Source: AC-32 sp963728765 (lineage in GTDB: Bacteria > Actinomycetota > Thermoleophilia > Gaiellales > Gaiellaceae). Taken from it: a stretch of 64,000 nt of DNA. Below the pieces are notes generated by a model. That model did not search any database. It was not told the DNA's origin and saw nothing but the letters and a program-made list of their open reading frames with translations. Position numbers and translations under genes: made by a program. Below are positions 48,806 through 58,523 of this stretch, piece by piece. Position 1 is the first letter of the stretch. The number at the start of each line of letters is the position of its first letter. The stretch covers positions 744,001 through 808,000 of the forward strand of contig CAVSKX010000001.1 of NCBI GenBank assembly GCA_963728765.1. Direction: 5' to 3'.

Positions 48806-49783
48806 TTGAGGAACCGGACTCTCCGGCTCGTCGCGACGCTCGCCGTCACGGGCCTGTGCACGGCATACCTCGTCTGGAAGATCGATCTCTCGAAGACGCT
48901 GCACCTGCTGGCGCACGCGGAGATCGGCTACTTCCTTGCGGCGGTCGCGATCATGATCGGCTCGGTCTGGCCGATGGCGTGGCGCTGGCAGCAGCTGCTG
49001 CGTGCGCGCGGGATCGACGACCGTCTCTCCTGGCTGACACGCGCCTACTTCGTCGCGTACACGGCCGGCCAGCTGCTGCCGACCGCGGTCGGCGGCGACG
49101 CGGTGCGGATCTACGAGACCGCCCGCCGCCACACCGGTCGCGGCGGCGACGTCGCCGGCTCCGTGCTGCTCGAGCGGGCGCTCGGCGGCGCGGCCACCCT
49201 CGCCCTGGCCGCGGTCGGCTTCGTGCTCGCGATCGGCCACTACCCGGTCGGCCCGTACCTCTGGATCGAAGGCGCGTTCGTGATCGGGACGATCATCCTC
49301 GCCGTCGCCCTGTTCTCGCGCAGCGTGCGCCCCGTGCTCGCGAAGACGGTGCCGCTGCTGCGGCTGATCCGCCTCGAGCGGCCGATCCGCGCCGCGTACG
49401 AGGGCATCCACGGCTACCGCGACCACCCGGGCCTCCTTCTCGGAGTCTTCACGCTCACCCTCGCGGTGCAGTCGGTGCGCGTGCTCGCGATCTGGTTCGC
49501 GGGCAAGGCGGTCGGCGTCGACCTCTCGCCGCGGCCGTACTACGTGATGGGGCCGCTGCTCTTCCTCGTCCTGCTGGTGCCGTTCTCGGTGAACGGGATC
49601 GCGGTGCGGGAGTCGTTCTTCGTCAGCTTCCTCGGCAGGCTCGGGGTCGGCGCGGACGCGGCATTCGCGACGGGGTTCCTGTTCTTCCTCGTGACGCTCT
49701 GCCTCTCGCTTCCCGGCGTCATGCTGCTGGGCTGGCAGAGCCTGCGCGGGCTGACGACCCGCGCGCCCGCAGCAGATGGCTAA
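48806..49783 (+). CDS. Lysylphosphatidylglycerol synthase TM-domain (UPF0104) membrane protein
   Basis: The 325-aa protein has eight or so membrane helices and the family landmarks AYFVAYTAGQLLPTAVGGDA, VRIYETARR and SVLLERALGGAATLALAAVG. This domain alone, without the lysyltransferase part, is often found in glycolipid and polysaccharide clusters, where flippase activity is proposed. TTG start lies 3 nt after the preceding stop. The end overlaps the GT2 gene by 8 bp, so the run from 48,050 to 53,760 reads as one operon. Confidence 0.82.
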   Translation: MRNRTLRLVATLAVTGLCTAYLVWKIDLSKTLHLLAHAEIGYFLAAVAIMIGSVWPMAWRWQQLLRARGIDDRLSWLTRAYFVAYTAGQLLPTAVGGDAVRIYETARRHTGRGGDVAGSVLLERALGGAATLALAAVGFVLAIGHYPVGPYLWIEGAFVIGTIILAVALFSRSVRPVLAKTVPLLRLIRLERPIRAAYEGIHGYRDHPGLLLGVFTLTLAVQSVRVLAIWFAGKAVGVDLSPRPYYVMGPLLFLVLLVPFSVNGIAVRESFFVSFLGRLGVGADAAFATGFLFFLVTLCLSLPGVMLLGWQSLRGLTTRAPAADG

Positions 49784-50669
49784 CGTCTCGGTCGTCGTCG
49801 TCACGTTCAACGCGCTGCCCTGGGTCGAGCAGGCGCTCGAGAGCGTGCACGGCCACGAGTCGATCGTGGTCGACCACGGCTCGGGCGACGGCACCGTCGA
49901 GCTCTTGCGCGAGCAGTTCCCCGACGTGCGGTTGCTCGAGGAGGAGAACAAGGGCTTCGGCGCCGGCTCGAACGCGGGCATGCGCGCCGCGGCCGGCGAC
50001 TGGTTCCTGCTGTTGAACTCGGATGCCTGGGCGACCGAGGGCGCGCTGGAGCGCCTGGTCGCATTCGGCGAAGCGCATCCCGACGCCGCCGTCGTGGGGC
50101 CGAAGCTCCGCTTTCCCGACGGGCGGCTGCAGCGGTCGGTGCGCGGCTTCCCGACGCTCTGGCGGCTCGCGACCGAGTACCTCTTCCTGCGGAAGCTGGC
50201 GCCGCGCTCGCGCGCGCTGAACGCGTTCTACGGCAACGGCTTCGCCTACGACCGCCCGTTGGAGGCCGAGTTCCTGATGGGCTCGGTCCTGCTCGTTCGC
50301 CGCGAGGCCGCCGATACGGTTGGCCTCTTCGACGAGGACTTCTTCATGTTCAGCGAGGAGACGGACTGGTGCTACCGGTTCCGCCAGGCCGGGTGGAAGA
50401 TCCTGTTCACCCCCGACGCGGAGTTCGTGCACGTCGGAGGCGCCTCGACCCGGCAGAACTGGAGCCCGATGTTCCGTGAGCAGGTGCGCGGCCACCTGCG
50501 CTTCCTCGCCAAGCACAACGGGACACGCGAGGCGGAGCGGGGGCGGAGGCTCCTGCACGCGTCTTTGCGGCTGCGCGGGCTGCTTTTCCCCGGCGATCGC
50601 GGCCGCACCTACTCGGAGACCGCTCGCTGGCTCGGCGGCTCGTCGCTCGAGGAGCTGCTCGCGCGGTGA
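49776..50669 (+). CDS. GT2-family glycosyltransferase (rhamnosyltransferase-like)
   Basis: The 297-aa protein has the GT-A start SVVVVTFNALPWVEQALESV, IVVDHGSGDGTVELL, ENKGFGAGSNAGMRAAAGDW, a DxD-type LLNSDAWATEG, and MGSVLLVRREAADTVGLFDE with EETDWCYRFRQAGWKILF. That is the WbbL-like rhamnosyltransferase pattern. It transfers a sugar from a nucleotide donor to a growing glycan on the inner face of the membrane. ATG overlaps the upstream gene; the stop overlaps the ATP-grasp GTG. Confidence 0.88.
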   Translation: MANVSVVVVTFNALPWVEQALESVHGHESIVVDHGSGDGTVELLREQFPDVRLLEEENKGFGAGSNAGMRAAAGDWFLLLNSDAWATEGALERLVAFGEAHPDAAVVGPKLRFPDGRLQRSVRGFPTLWRLATEYLFLRKLAPRSRALNAFYGNGFAYDRPLEAEFLMGSVLLVRREAADTVGLFDEDFFMFSEETDWCYRFRQAGWKILFTPDAEFVHVGGASTRQNWSPMFREQVRGHLRFLAKHNGTREAERGRRLLHASLRLRGLLFPGDRGRTYSETARWLGGSSLEELLAR

Positions 50670-51751
50670 ATCCCGCGGTCGTGGTGGACGTGGGCTGGGT
50701 GAACGGGCTGGCGGCGATCCGCTCGCTCGGCCGCGCGGGGATCCGCGTGCTCGCGCTCGACCACCGGCCGAGCGCGCTCGGCTTCCGTTCGCGCTACGCG
50801 GAGCCGATCGTCACCCCGGACCCGCAGGACGAGGAGGCGTTCGTTTCGTTCCTCGAGGGTCTCGACGTCGAGGGCGCGCCGGTGTTCGCGACCCACGACG
50901 AGCCGCTCAACGCGATCGCGCGCGCGGCCGGCCGGCTCGGCAGGAGGTTCCTCTACCCGTTCCCGCCCTGGGGGGTGCTGGCCGCGATCCAGACGAAGCG
51001 CGCCCAGCTCGACGCGGCGGAGCAAGCCGGCGTGGCGACGCCGCGCACGGCGCACCCAGGGTCGGTAGCCGAGGCACGCGCCGAGGCCGAGCGGATCGGC
51101 TTCCCCGTGCTCGTGAAGCCTTCCTCGACCGAGGGCTTCAAGCGGCGCTTCGGCAGGCAGGCCTTTCGCTGCGAGAACGCCGCCGAGGTGGAGCGCGCCT
51201 ACGGCGAGTCGGAGCCGTATGCGCCGATGGTGCAGGAGGTGATCCCCGGCGGAGACGACGAGCTGTACACGCTCGGCTCGTACCTCTCTCAGGACGGTGA
51301 GGCCCTCGGCCTGTTCTGCGGCCGCAAGCTGCGCCAGACGCCGCCGGGCGTCGGCACGTGCCGCGTGGGCGAGGCGGTCTGGGTCGAGGAGGTCGTCGAG
51401 CAGGGGCTGAAGCTCCTGCGCGCGCTCGAGTTCCACGGGCTCTCCCAGGTCGAGTTCAAGCGCGACGTGCGCGACGGCGCGTACAAGCTGATGGAGGTCA
51501 ACCCGCGGCTCTTCCAGTGGCACGGCCTCGCGGCTGCCTGCGGTGTCGACCTGCCACTGATCGCCTACCGGGACCTGACCGGTGAGCGGGTGGAGCCGGT
51601 CTCGGCGAACGGGACGCGCAAGCGCTGGGCGATCACCCTCCAGGCCGGAGAGTCGCCGGCCGTGCAGCGGCCGCCGTACGTCGACGCGATCTTCGCCCGG
51701 GACGACCTGAAGCCGGCCCTCGTCCAGGTCGCACGGCTGCTGCGCCGGTGA
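50666..51751 (+). CDS. ATP-grasp carboxylate-amine ligase-like protein
   Basis: The 361-aa protein starts AVVVDVGWVNGLAAIRSLGR and AGIRVLALDHRPSALGFRSR. It has FPVLVKPSSTEGFKRRFGRQ (ATP-binding Lys), PMVQEVIPGGDDELYTLGSY and YKLMEVNPRLFQWHGLAAAC, where ExNxR binds metal. It is a clear relative of the gene at 57,374. These proteins occur in glycan clusters and may attach an amino acid to a sugar acid, but no substrate can be read. It overlaps its neighbours at both ends by 4 bp. Confidence 0.85.
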   Translation: MNPAVVVDVGWVNGLAAIRSLGRAGIRVLALDHRPSALGFRSRYAEPIVTPDPQDEEAFVSFLEGLDVEGAPVFATHDEPLNAIARAAGRLGRRFLYPFPPWGVLAAIQTKRAQLDAAEQAGVATPRTAHPGSVAEARAEAERIGFPVLVKPSSTEGFKRRFGRQAFRCENAAEVERAYGESEPYAPMVQEVIPGGDDELYTLGSYLSQDGEALGLFCGRKLRQTPPGVGTCRVGEAVWVEEVVEQGLKLLRALEFHGLSQVEFKRDVRDGAYKLMEVNPRLFQWHGLAAACGVDLPLIAYRDLTGERVEPVSANGTRKRWAITLQAGESPAVQRPPYVDAIFARDDLKPALVQVARLLRR

Positions 51752-53760
51752 GGCTGCTCCCCTGGCTGGTCGCGCCGGTCGCGCTGGCGCTCGCGCGGCT
51801 GCTGCCCGCGGACGGCGTCGGCCTCGGGCTGCGGCTTGGCGCGGCCACGGCCTGCCTACTGCTCCCGGGCGTGCTGGTCTCACGCGCGCTCGGGGTCGGC
51901 GGCTTCGCCGGCGCGTTCGCGTGGGCCATGACCGCGGTCTTCGGCGCGACGGCAGTGATGTTCGCGGTCCACGGGTCGCTCTGGCTCGCGTTGATCCTGC
52001 TCGCCGTGCTCGCGCTGGTCGTCCTGCCGTTCGCCGAACGGCGGCCGGCCGAGCCCTCCGTGTGGCGTGCGGGCGTGCTCGTGCTCGGGATCGCTGCCGG
52101 CATCTCGCTCTGGTGGGTCTCGCGCTACGACGGCGACGCGTTCTTCCACCTCGCGCGGATCCAGAAGCTGCTTGCGTTCGACTCGCTCTCGCTCCGTTCG
52201 GTGGACGAGTTCCGGGACGGCGGGCTGCACCCGGGGTACGCGTTCCCGCTCTGGCACGCGGTCGACGCGATGCTCGCGCGGCTCGCGGGCGTCGGCGCCC
52301 CGTCGACGGTGCTGCACGCGCCGAGCGTCCTGCTCCCGATCTCGTTCGTGCTCGTCTACGAGGCGGGCGCGATCCTGTTCCGCTCGCGCTGGGCGGGCGT
52401 CGCGGCCGCGCTGGCGGAGTTCGCGCTGATCGGCCTCTCCCCGGGGCACGGCGGCTCGTACAGCTCGCTCGCACTGCCGGCGTCCGCGTCGCGGCTGCTC
52501 CTGCTGCCCGCACTGCTCGCGCTCGTCTTCGCCTACGTCCGCGAGCCCTCGGCGGGCCTGCTTGCCTCCGTAGCCGGAGCCTCGCTGGTGATGACGCTGG
52601 TGCACCCGAGCTACTCCGTCCTGCTCGCGATCGGCCTCGCCGGGTTCCTGCTCGTGCGCGCCGTGCTCGACGTCCGTCACGACATCCCGCACATCGCGGC
52701 CGCGCTGGCCGCGATCGTCGTGCCCGCGAGCCTGGTCGTCCTGTGGTTGCTGCCGCTCGTGCGTGAGACCGCCTCGCACAGCCCCTCGCGGGCCGAGCTC
52801 CGGCGCGCGTTCGCGGGCTACGGGCAGGAGCTCGACGTCTTCGGGCTGCACAGCTACCGCCTCAGCCCCGAGCTGTTCGGGCGGGCCGGTGCGGTGGCGG
52901 TGGCGTCGCTCGCGCTCCTGCCGCTCGCCGTCTTCGCGCACCGGCGGATGTGGGGTGCGTTCGTGCTCGGCTCGATGCTGGCGACGCTGGTGATCGCGCT
53001 GGTGCCGTTCGTCTTCCCGTACTTCGCGGACGCGATCTCGATCTCGCAGGCGCGCCGGATCATCGCCTTCTCGCCGCGGCCGTTCGTGCTCGTCGGCGGC
53101 GCGCTGGTGCTGGCGGGCTGGCTGCGCTGGGCGCTCTTGCCCGTTGCGCTCGTGGCCGGGATCGCCGTGCAGCTGGCCTACCCCGGCGACTTCGGCACGC
53201 CGTATCGCTTCGTGAACGGCGGGCCTCGGCTGCTCACCTGGATCGCCTTCGCCGCGGCGATCGCGGCGCTGCTCGCGGCCGGGATCTTCGGCCGGAGGAT
53301 CCCCGAGATCCAGGGCTCGCCAGCTGTGGCAGCCGCGGCGGTCGTGTGCTTTCTGATCCCGGTCGCCGTCCACGGCTACTCGAACTGGACACGCTCACCG
53401 AACGCACGCCTCGGCCTCCCGCAGAAGCTCGTCGCCGCTGTTCATCGCGAGGTGCCGGAGGGCGACGTCGTCTTCTCGGATGCCCTCACGGCCTACGAGC
53501 TGGGTGCGTTCGCGCCGGTGTACGTGAACGCTACGCCGACCTCCCACGTCGCGGACACGAAAGCGAACCGGCCGACCGGGCGGCTCAAGGACGCGCGGCG
53601 CTTCTTCCACGACCGCGGCCCACTGTCGCTGCCGCGCCGTTACGGTGCGCACTGGCTGCTGGTCGACCGACGGCGCGTCGGAAACGTCCGCTTCCGGCTG
53701 CCGCGCGTCTACGTCGGCTCGCGTTACGTTCTGTACCGGCTCCCCGCAGCTATCCAATGA
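51748..53760 (+). CDS. Large multi-span membrane protein, GT-C-like
   Basis: The 670-aa protein has at least twelve hydrophobic segments. An early loop reads WWVSRYDGDAFFHLARIQKL; a DxxFH pattern there resembles the catalytic loop of GT-C glycosyltransferases that use lipid-phosphate sugars. The last 130 residues are soluble (GDVVFSDALTAYELGAFAPV) and probably extracytoplasmic. I recognise the style of DUF6541-type proteins but cannot give a defined reaction. GTG and ATGA overlaps tie it to the genes on either side. Confidence 0.7.
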   Translation: MRLLPWLVAPVALALARLLPADGVGLGLRLGAATACLLLPGVLVSRALGVGGFAGAFAWAMTAVFGATAVMFAVHGSLWLALILLAVLALVVLPFAERRPAEPSVWRAGVLVLGIAAGISLWWVSRYDGDAFFHLARIQKLLAFDSLSLRSVDEFRDGGLHPGYAFPLWHAVDAMLARLAGVGAPSTVLHAPSVLLPISFVLVYEAGAILFRSRWAGVAAALAEFALIGLSPGHGGSYSSLALPASASRLLLLPALLALVFAYVREPSAGLLASVAGASLVMTLVHPSYSVLLAIGLAGFLLVRAVLDVRHDIPHIAAALAAIVVPASLVVLWLLPLVRETASHSPSRAELRRAFAGYGQELDVFGLHSYRLSPELFGRAGAVAVASLALLPLAVFAHRRMWGAFVLGSMLATLVIALVPFVFPYFADAISISQARRIIAFSPRPFVLVGGALVLAGWLRWALLPVALVAGIAVQLAYPGDFGTPYRFVNGGPRLLTWIAFAAAIAALLAAGIFGRRIPEIQGSPAVAAAAVVCFLIPVAVHGYSNWTRSPNARLGLPQKLVAAVHREVPEGDVVFSDALTAYELGAFAPVYVNATPTSHVADTKANRPTGRLKDARRFFHDRGPLSLPRRYGAHWLLVDRRRVGNVRFRLPRVYVGSRYVLYRLPAAIQ

Positions 53761-55007
53761 AAGTCCTGCTCGTCACAATGTATTTCCCGCCCGCGGGCGG
53801 AGGCGGCGTCCAACGGCCGCTGAAGCTCGCGACCCATTTGCCGGCGCTCGGGATCGAGACGCACGTGCTCGCGCCCGACGACCCGAAGTGGCTGCACCGC
53901 GACGATGAGCTCCGGCCGCCCACGCAGGCGTTCGTGCACCGCGCCCGCTACCTGGGGCCGAAGGCGCGGCTCCCGTCCGAGGAGCTGCGCGGGCTCACCG
54001 GGGTCGACCTCGCGCTGGCACAGGCGCGGCTCGCGGGCAGGCGGCTGCTTCTCCCGGACGCGAGCGTCACGTGGGCGCCGACGGCGATTCCCGCGGCCGT
54101 ACGGATCGTGCGGAACGAGGGCATCGACGCGATCGTCACGACGAGCCCGCCGCTCTCGATGAACCTGATCGGCGCGAGCGTGAAGAAGCTCACGGGGGTG
54201 CCGTGGATCGCCGACCAGCGCGACTCGCTGGTGCTGAACGCCGACCGGCGCTTCGAGCGTAAGTCGGTGCAGGCGAAGGAGAAGGCGCTCGAGCGGGTCG
54301 TGCGGCTGGTCGCCAACAACGCGGACGGGATCGTCGCGGTCTCGGAGGCGATCGCGGACGAGCTGCGCGGCTTCGACCCGTCCGGCCCCGTGCGCGTGAT
54401 CCCGAACGGCTGCGACTTCGACGACTTCGCGGGGCTCGAGTACACGCCTGGCGACCGCTTCCGGATCACGCACACCGGCAGCTTCTTCGGCAAGCGCAAC
54501 CCGCGCGCGTTCCTCTCCGCGCTCGCCTCGTCGGGCCTGGACGACGTCGTGGCGCGCTTCGTCGGAGACTTCCGCTCCGTCGACCGCGAATGGGTGGAGG
54601 AGCTCGACCTCGGTGACCGGCTCGAGCTGCTCGACTACCTGCCGCACCGGCGTGCGCTCGAGCTGCAGCGCGACTCCGAGGCGAACCTCCTGCTCCTGCC
54701 CGAGGCGGCGGGGCGCGGGAAGGTCGTGCCGAGCGGGAAGATCTTCGAGTACCTCGCGGCGGAGCGGCCGATCCTCGCGGCGGTTCCGACCGACGGCGCG
54801 GCGGCGAAGCTCGTGCGCGAAACGGGCGCCGGGATCGTCGTCGGGCCCGAGGACGAGAAGGGGATCCGCGAGGCGCTCGTGGGCCTGCACGCGCGCTGGA
54901 AGGCCGGCCACCTGGGCAACGGCTACCTGACCGACGACGAGCGGAACCGGCTCTCCCGCAGAACTCGCGTCGAGGAGTTGGCCGAGCTGCTCTGGAGCCT
55001 CGAATGA
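53757..55007 (+). CDS. GT4-family glycosyltransferase
   Basis: The 416-aa protein has the GT-B entry MYFPPAGGGGVQRPLKLATH, the middle DAIVTTSPPLSMNLIGASVK and WIADQRDSLVLNADRRFERK, then GIVAVSEAIADELRGF, VRVIPNGCDFDDF and ANLLLLPEAAGRGKVVPSGK with IFEYLAAERPILA. The last carries the EX7E-like donor site. It resembles group 4 glycosyltransferases used for deoxy- or amino-sugars. Overlaps of 4 bp on both sides keep it in the polysaccharide operon. Confidence 0.88.
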   Translation: MKVLLVTMYFPPAGGGGVQRPLKLATHLPALGIETHVLAPDDPKWLHRDDELRPPTQAFVHRARYLGPKARLPSEELRGLTGVDLALAQARLAGRRLLLPDASVTWAPTAIPAAVRIVRNEGIDAIVTTSPPLSMNLIGASVKKLTGVPWIADQRDSLVLNADRRFERKSVQAKEKALERVVRLVANNADGIVAVSEAIADELRGFDPSGPVRVIPNGCDFDDFAGLEYTPGDRFRITHTGSFFGKRNPRAFLSALASSGLDDVVARFVGDFRSVDREWVEELDLGDRLELLDYLPHRRALELQRDSEANLLLLPEAAGRGKVVPSGKIFEYLAAERPILAAVPTDGAAAKLVRETGAGIVVGPEDEKGIREALVGLHARWKAGHLGNGYLTDDERNRLSRRTRVEELAELLWSLE

Positions 55008-56377
55008 CGGCGATCGCGGCGACGCAGGCCCGACCTCGCGCCGTGGCGCAGGAGAGCAGGCTCGTCCCGGTCTTCTTCCTGGCGACGGCCTTCTGCTGCA
55101 CGTTCGCCAAGGTGCAGTGGAGCGCGGGCGGCAATCTCTTCCTCGCCGACCTGACGTGCGGCGGCTTCCTGCTCTTCTACGCGCTCGACCGTCTCGGCCG
55201 TCGCTCGCAGCCGGCTCCGCGCGCCGCCGGGATCCTGCTCGCGTTCCTGCTCGCGTTCCTGCTCGTCTACCTGATCGGGTTCTTCAACCTCGAGACGGGC
55301 CAGGCGCTCGACCAGTTCGTAAAGGGGCTCACCAAGTGGCTGCTCCACTTCGGGTTCCTGATCGCCGGCGTCGTCTACCTCTCGCGCAAGCCGCTCGACT
55401 TCTACTGGAAGACGCTCGCGTGGTTCCTCGGAGGGATCGCTGCGAACGGTGCCTACGGGATCCTGCAACTGCTTGCCGCCCAGGCCGGGCGCAACCTCGA
55501 CACGCTCTTTCTGAACCCGATCACCGGCGGCGCGAGCCAGATCAACATCTACGGCGCCGTCAACGGCTCGAGCGTCTACCGGCCGAATGCGCTGACCGGC
55601 GACCCGAACCACCTCGCGATCGAGCTGCTGATGCCGATCCTGATCCTGTCGCCGATCTACCTCCGGCTCGAGCGCGGGCACCGGCTGCGGACGCCGCTGG
55701 CGGTGCTGATCGGCTTCCTGCTCCTCGTGGAGCTCGCAACGCTCTCGCGGAGCGGGATCCTCGGGCTCACGGTCGGCGCGCTCGTGCTGCTGATTCCGTA
55801 CCGCCACCTGCTCTTCTCGCGCCTCGCGCTCCTTCCGCTCGCGCTCGTCGCGCTGCCGGTCGCGTTCGAGGTCTACCGGCGGCGGCACTTCTTCGACGTG
55901 GTGATCCGCTCGCGTATCCAGACCGGCGGCAGCTCCACCTCCGCCCACTTCGGCGTCTACGACTTCATCCCGCAGGTGTTGCACCAGCACCCGCTCTTCG
56001 GGCTCGGGTTCAACAACTTCTCCGTCTACTACGAGTTCGTCACCGGTAAGACGAACTGGGGGCCGCACTCCTACTACGTGATGCTGATCGTCGAGGGCGG
56101 GCTCGTCGGGGCGGCGCTGTTCGTGGTCTTCCTCTGGTGGATCTTCAGGCAGCTCGCTGCGGCGCGGAAGCTCGGCGAGGCGCTCGCCGCCAAGGGAAAT
56201 CCCCTCGCCGCGCGGCTACGGCCTCTGGCCTGGGGGATGACCGCCGCGCTCGTCGGGACGCTGGCGGCGAACGTCTTCTACCTGACGATCCCGTTCCTCT
56301 ACTTCTATGTCTTCGTGATGCTGGCGCTGGCGATGCCCGCAGTCTTCTCTCAGCCTACGGCTTCTAGGATCCCGTGA
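55004..56377 (+). CDS. O-antigen ligase/polymerase-like membrane protein (second)
   Basis: The 457-aa protein has about eleven membrane helices and a Wzy_C-type central region: RPNALTGDPNHLAIELLMPI, LLVELATLSRSGILGLTVGA and VLHQHPLFGLGFNNFSVYYE, in which the H-P-L-F-G-x-G pattern is the ligase hallmark. It differs clearly from the ligase at 34,138, so the region may make two glycans or use one protein as polymerase and one as ligase. Overlaps both neighbours by 4 bp. Confidence 0.87.
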   Translation: MTAIAATQARPRAVAQESRLVPVFFLATAFCCTFAKVQWSAGGNLFLADLTCGGFLLFYALDRLGRRSQPAPRAAGILLAFLLAFLLVYLIGFFNLETGQALDQFVKGLTKWLLHFGFLIAGVVYLSRKPLDFYWKTLAWFLGGIAANGAYGILQLLAAQAGRNLDTLFLNPITGGASQINIYGAVNGSSVYRPNALTGDPNHLAIELLMPILILSPIYLRLERGHRLRTPLAVLIGFLLLVELATLSRSGILGLTVGALVLLIPYRHLLFSRLALLPLALVALPVAFEVYRRRHFFDVVIRSRIQTGGSSTSAHFGVYDFIPQVLHQHPLFGLGFNNFSVYYEFVTGKTNWGPHSYYVMLIVEGGLVGAALFVVFLWWIFRQLAAARKLGEALAAKGNPLAARLRPLAWGMTAALVGTLAANVFYLTIPFLYFYVFVMLALAMPAVFSQPTASRIP

Positions 56378-57384
56378 AAGTCGCCGTGCTGACGACGTCG
56401 TACCCGCGGTACGAGGGCGACCCTGCAGGCAGCTTCGTCGCGGATGCGGTCGAGCAGCTCCGCGCGCGCGGCGTGGACGTGGACGTGGTCTCGCCCGCGT
56501 CGTTCAGGCACTTCGGGATCGCGTACGGCGCGGGCGTCATGGGAAACCTGCGGCGGTCGCCGTGGAAGGGGGTGCTCGTTCCGGCGATGCTCGGCTCATT
56601 CGCGCGAGCGGCCCGGCGGGGGGCGCGTGACGCCGACCTCGTCCACGCGCACTGGCTCCCCGCGGGCGCGGTCGCGCTCACGACCGGGAAGCCGTTCGTC
56701 GTGCAGCTGTGGGGGACCGACGTCGAGCTCGCGCGGCGGGCCAGGCCGCTCGCCCGGCGCGTGCTCTCGCGGGCCCGGCTGGTCGTGTGCGCCTCGACCG
56801 CGCTCGCCGAGGCCGCGCGCGAGCTCGGTGCGCGCGAGGTGCGCGTGGTCCCGAGCGGCGTCGAGCTGCCCGCGGCCGTGGGCGAGCCGGCGAATCCGCC
56901 GGAGGTGCTTTTCGTCGGGCGCCTCTCGCCCGAGAAGGGCATCCTCGAGCTCGTGCAGGCGGCGGACGGGATGACACTGGTGGTCGCGGGCGACGGCCCG
57001 CTCCGCGACCGGGTTCCGCAGGCCCGCGGGTTCGTCCCGCGTCACGAGCTCGGGCCGTTCTTCGAGCGCGCGGCCGTGGTGGCGGTGCCGTCGCACCGGG
57101 AGGGCTTCGGCGTCGCGTGCCTCGAGGCGATGGCGCACGGGCGGCCGGTGGTGGCGAGCGCGGTCGGTGGGCTGCTCGATCTCGTCGTGGACGGCGAGAC
57201 GGGCCTGTTCGTGCCGCCGCGCGACGTTCCCGCTCTGCGCGCGGCGCTCGAGCGGCTGCTCGGCGACGCGGAGCTGCGCGAGCGCCTGGGAGCCGCCGCG
57301 CGGGCGCGGGTGCGCGAGCACTTCGGCTGGCCCGCCGTGACGACGGCGACGATCGAGGCGTACGAGGCCGCTCTTGCCGCCTGA
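56374..57384 (+). CDS. GT4-family glycosyltransferase
   Basis: The 336-aa protein has KVAVLTTSYPRYEGDPAGSF at the start, DLVHAHWLPAGAVALTTGKP, VQLWGTDVELARRARPLARR, VRVVPSGVELP, VLFVGRLSPEKGILELVQAA and SHREGFGVACLEAMAHGRPV with VASAVGGLLDLVVDGETGLF. This is a complete GT-B set with the EX7E motif. GTG overlaps the ligase stop. Its last 11 bases overlap the TTG of the ATP-grasp gene in another frame. Confidence 0.9.
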   Translation: MKVAVLTTSYPRYEGDPAGSFVADAVEQLRARGVDVDVVSPASFRHFGIAYGAGVMGNLRRSPWKGVLVPAMLGSFARAARRGARDADLVHAHWLPAGAVALTTGKPFVVQLWGTDVELARRARPLARRVLSRARLVVCASTALAEAARELGAREVRVVPSGVELPAAVGEPANPPEVLFVGRLSPEKGILELVQAADGMTLVVAGDGPLRDRVPQARGFVPRHELGPFFERAAVVAVPSHREGFGVACLEAMAHGRPVVASAVGGLLDLVVDGETGLFVPPRDVPALRAALERLLGDAELRERLGAAARARVREHFGWPAVTTATIEAYEAALAA

Positions 57385-58523
57385 CCGTCCCGCAGTGGTG
57401 CTCGGCCTGCTCTGGGCCGGGCTGTCGTTCGCGCGCAGCCTCGGGCGCGCGGGGATCCCGGTGACCGGGATCACGATGCACCCGAACGAGTTCGGGGCGC
57501 GCTCCCGCTACCTGCGGGACGTGGGACGCGCGCGGGGCGACGAGGCGGTGCTGAAGGCGCTACGCGCGTCCGCGCAGGGCGACGCGAAGCCGGTCCTGCT
57601 CCCGGAGCGCGACGACCACGTCGAGCTCGTCCTGCGCCACTGGGACGAGGTGAGCGCGCTGTTCGAGCTGCCGATGCCCGACGACCCCGAAATCGCGCGG
57701 CGGTTGCGGCACAAGGCGACGCTGCCGCAGGAAGCCGCGCGCGCCGGGCTCGACGCGCCGCGCACGGTCGAGGCCGACTCGATCGAGACGCTGCGCTCGC
57801 TCGACCTGCGCCCGCCGTTCCTGCTCAAGCCGGTCGAGGGCCAGCATTTTGCCGGAGCGTTCGGCGAGAAGGTGCTCGTCGCCCCAGTCCCCCGACGCGC
57901 TCGTCGCGTCGTGGAAGCGGGCGCGCGAACGCGGGTTCGACACCGTCGTGCAGGAGCTGGTGCCGGACTCGGAGACCGGGATCTGGTCGCTCTTCACCTA
58001 CATCGGGCGCAGCGGCCGCCCGCTGGCGACGGTGACCGGGGTGAAGGTGCGGCAGGGCCCGCTCCACTTCGGCACGAGCGCCGTCTTCCGCACGACGCCG
58101 CAACCGCGTGTGCGCGAGCTCGGGCTGCGCCTCCTCGAGACCTCCGGCTACAAGGGCTTCGCACAGGTGGAGTTCGCCTACGACCGGCGCGACGGCGACT
58201 TCAAGCTGCTCGAAGTGAACACGCGCGTCCCGATGTGGGCCGGCGTCGCCATGAGCCGTTACTTCGACATCGCGCGGATCGCCTACGACGACCTGTGCGG
58301 CAAGCCGGAGCCCGAGCCGGTCGAGCTGCAGCAGGAGCTCTGGTGGGCGTTCCTCGCGAAGGACCTGGCCGTGTCGCTGCAGATGGCGAGGCGGCGCGAG
58401 CTGTCGCCGGTGGGGTGGGTGAAGCCGTACCTGCAGCGGAACAAGGTTCGCGGCGTGTTCGCTGCCGACGACCCGCTGCCCGCGCTGGGCGTGCCCGCCT
58501 ACGCGCGTTCGAAGATCACGTAA
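57374..58523 (+). CDS. ATP-grasp ligase-like protein, apparent frameshift
   Basis: The first part (AVVLGLLWAGLSFARSLGRA, FGARSRYLRDVGRARGDEAV, PPFLLKPVEGQHFAGAFGEK) matches the ATP-grasp protein at 50,666. After KVLVA the frame is lost at CGTCGCCCCAGTCCCCCGAC near 57,885. With one C fewer it reads VAQSPDALVASWKRARERGF and goes on to VVQELVPDSETGIWSLFTYI, QVEFAYDRRDGDFKLLEVNT and the end. The fault lies in a C-run, the kind of place where sequencing errors occur. If real, the gene is broken. The TTG start is chosen by similarity to the paralogue. Confidence 0.8.

Noticed and set aside
47138..49981. A 947-codon minus-strand frame
   Set aside because: Only its last 287 codons (the eIF2B-like gene) are real. 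The rest is antisense to the UPF0104 and ATP-grasp-like genes.
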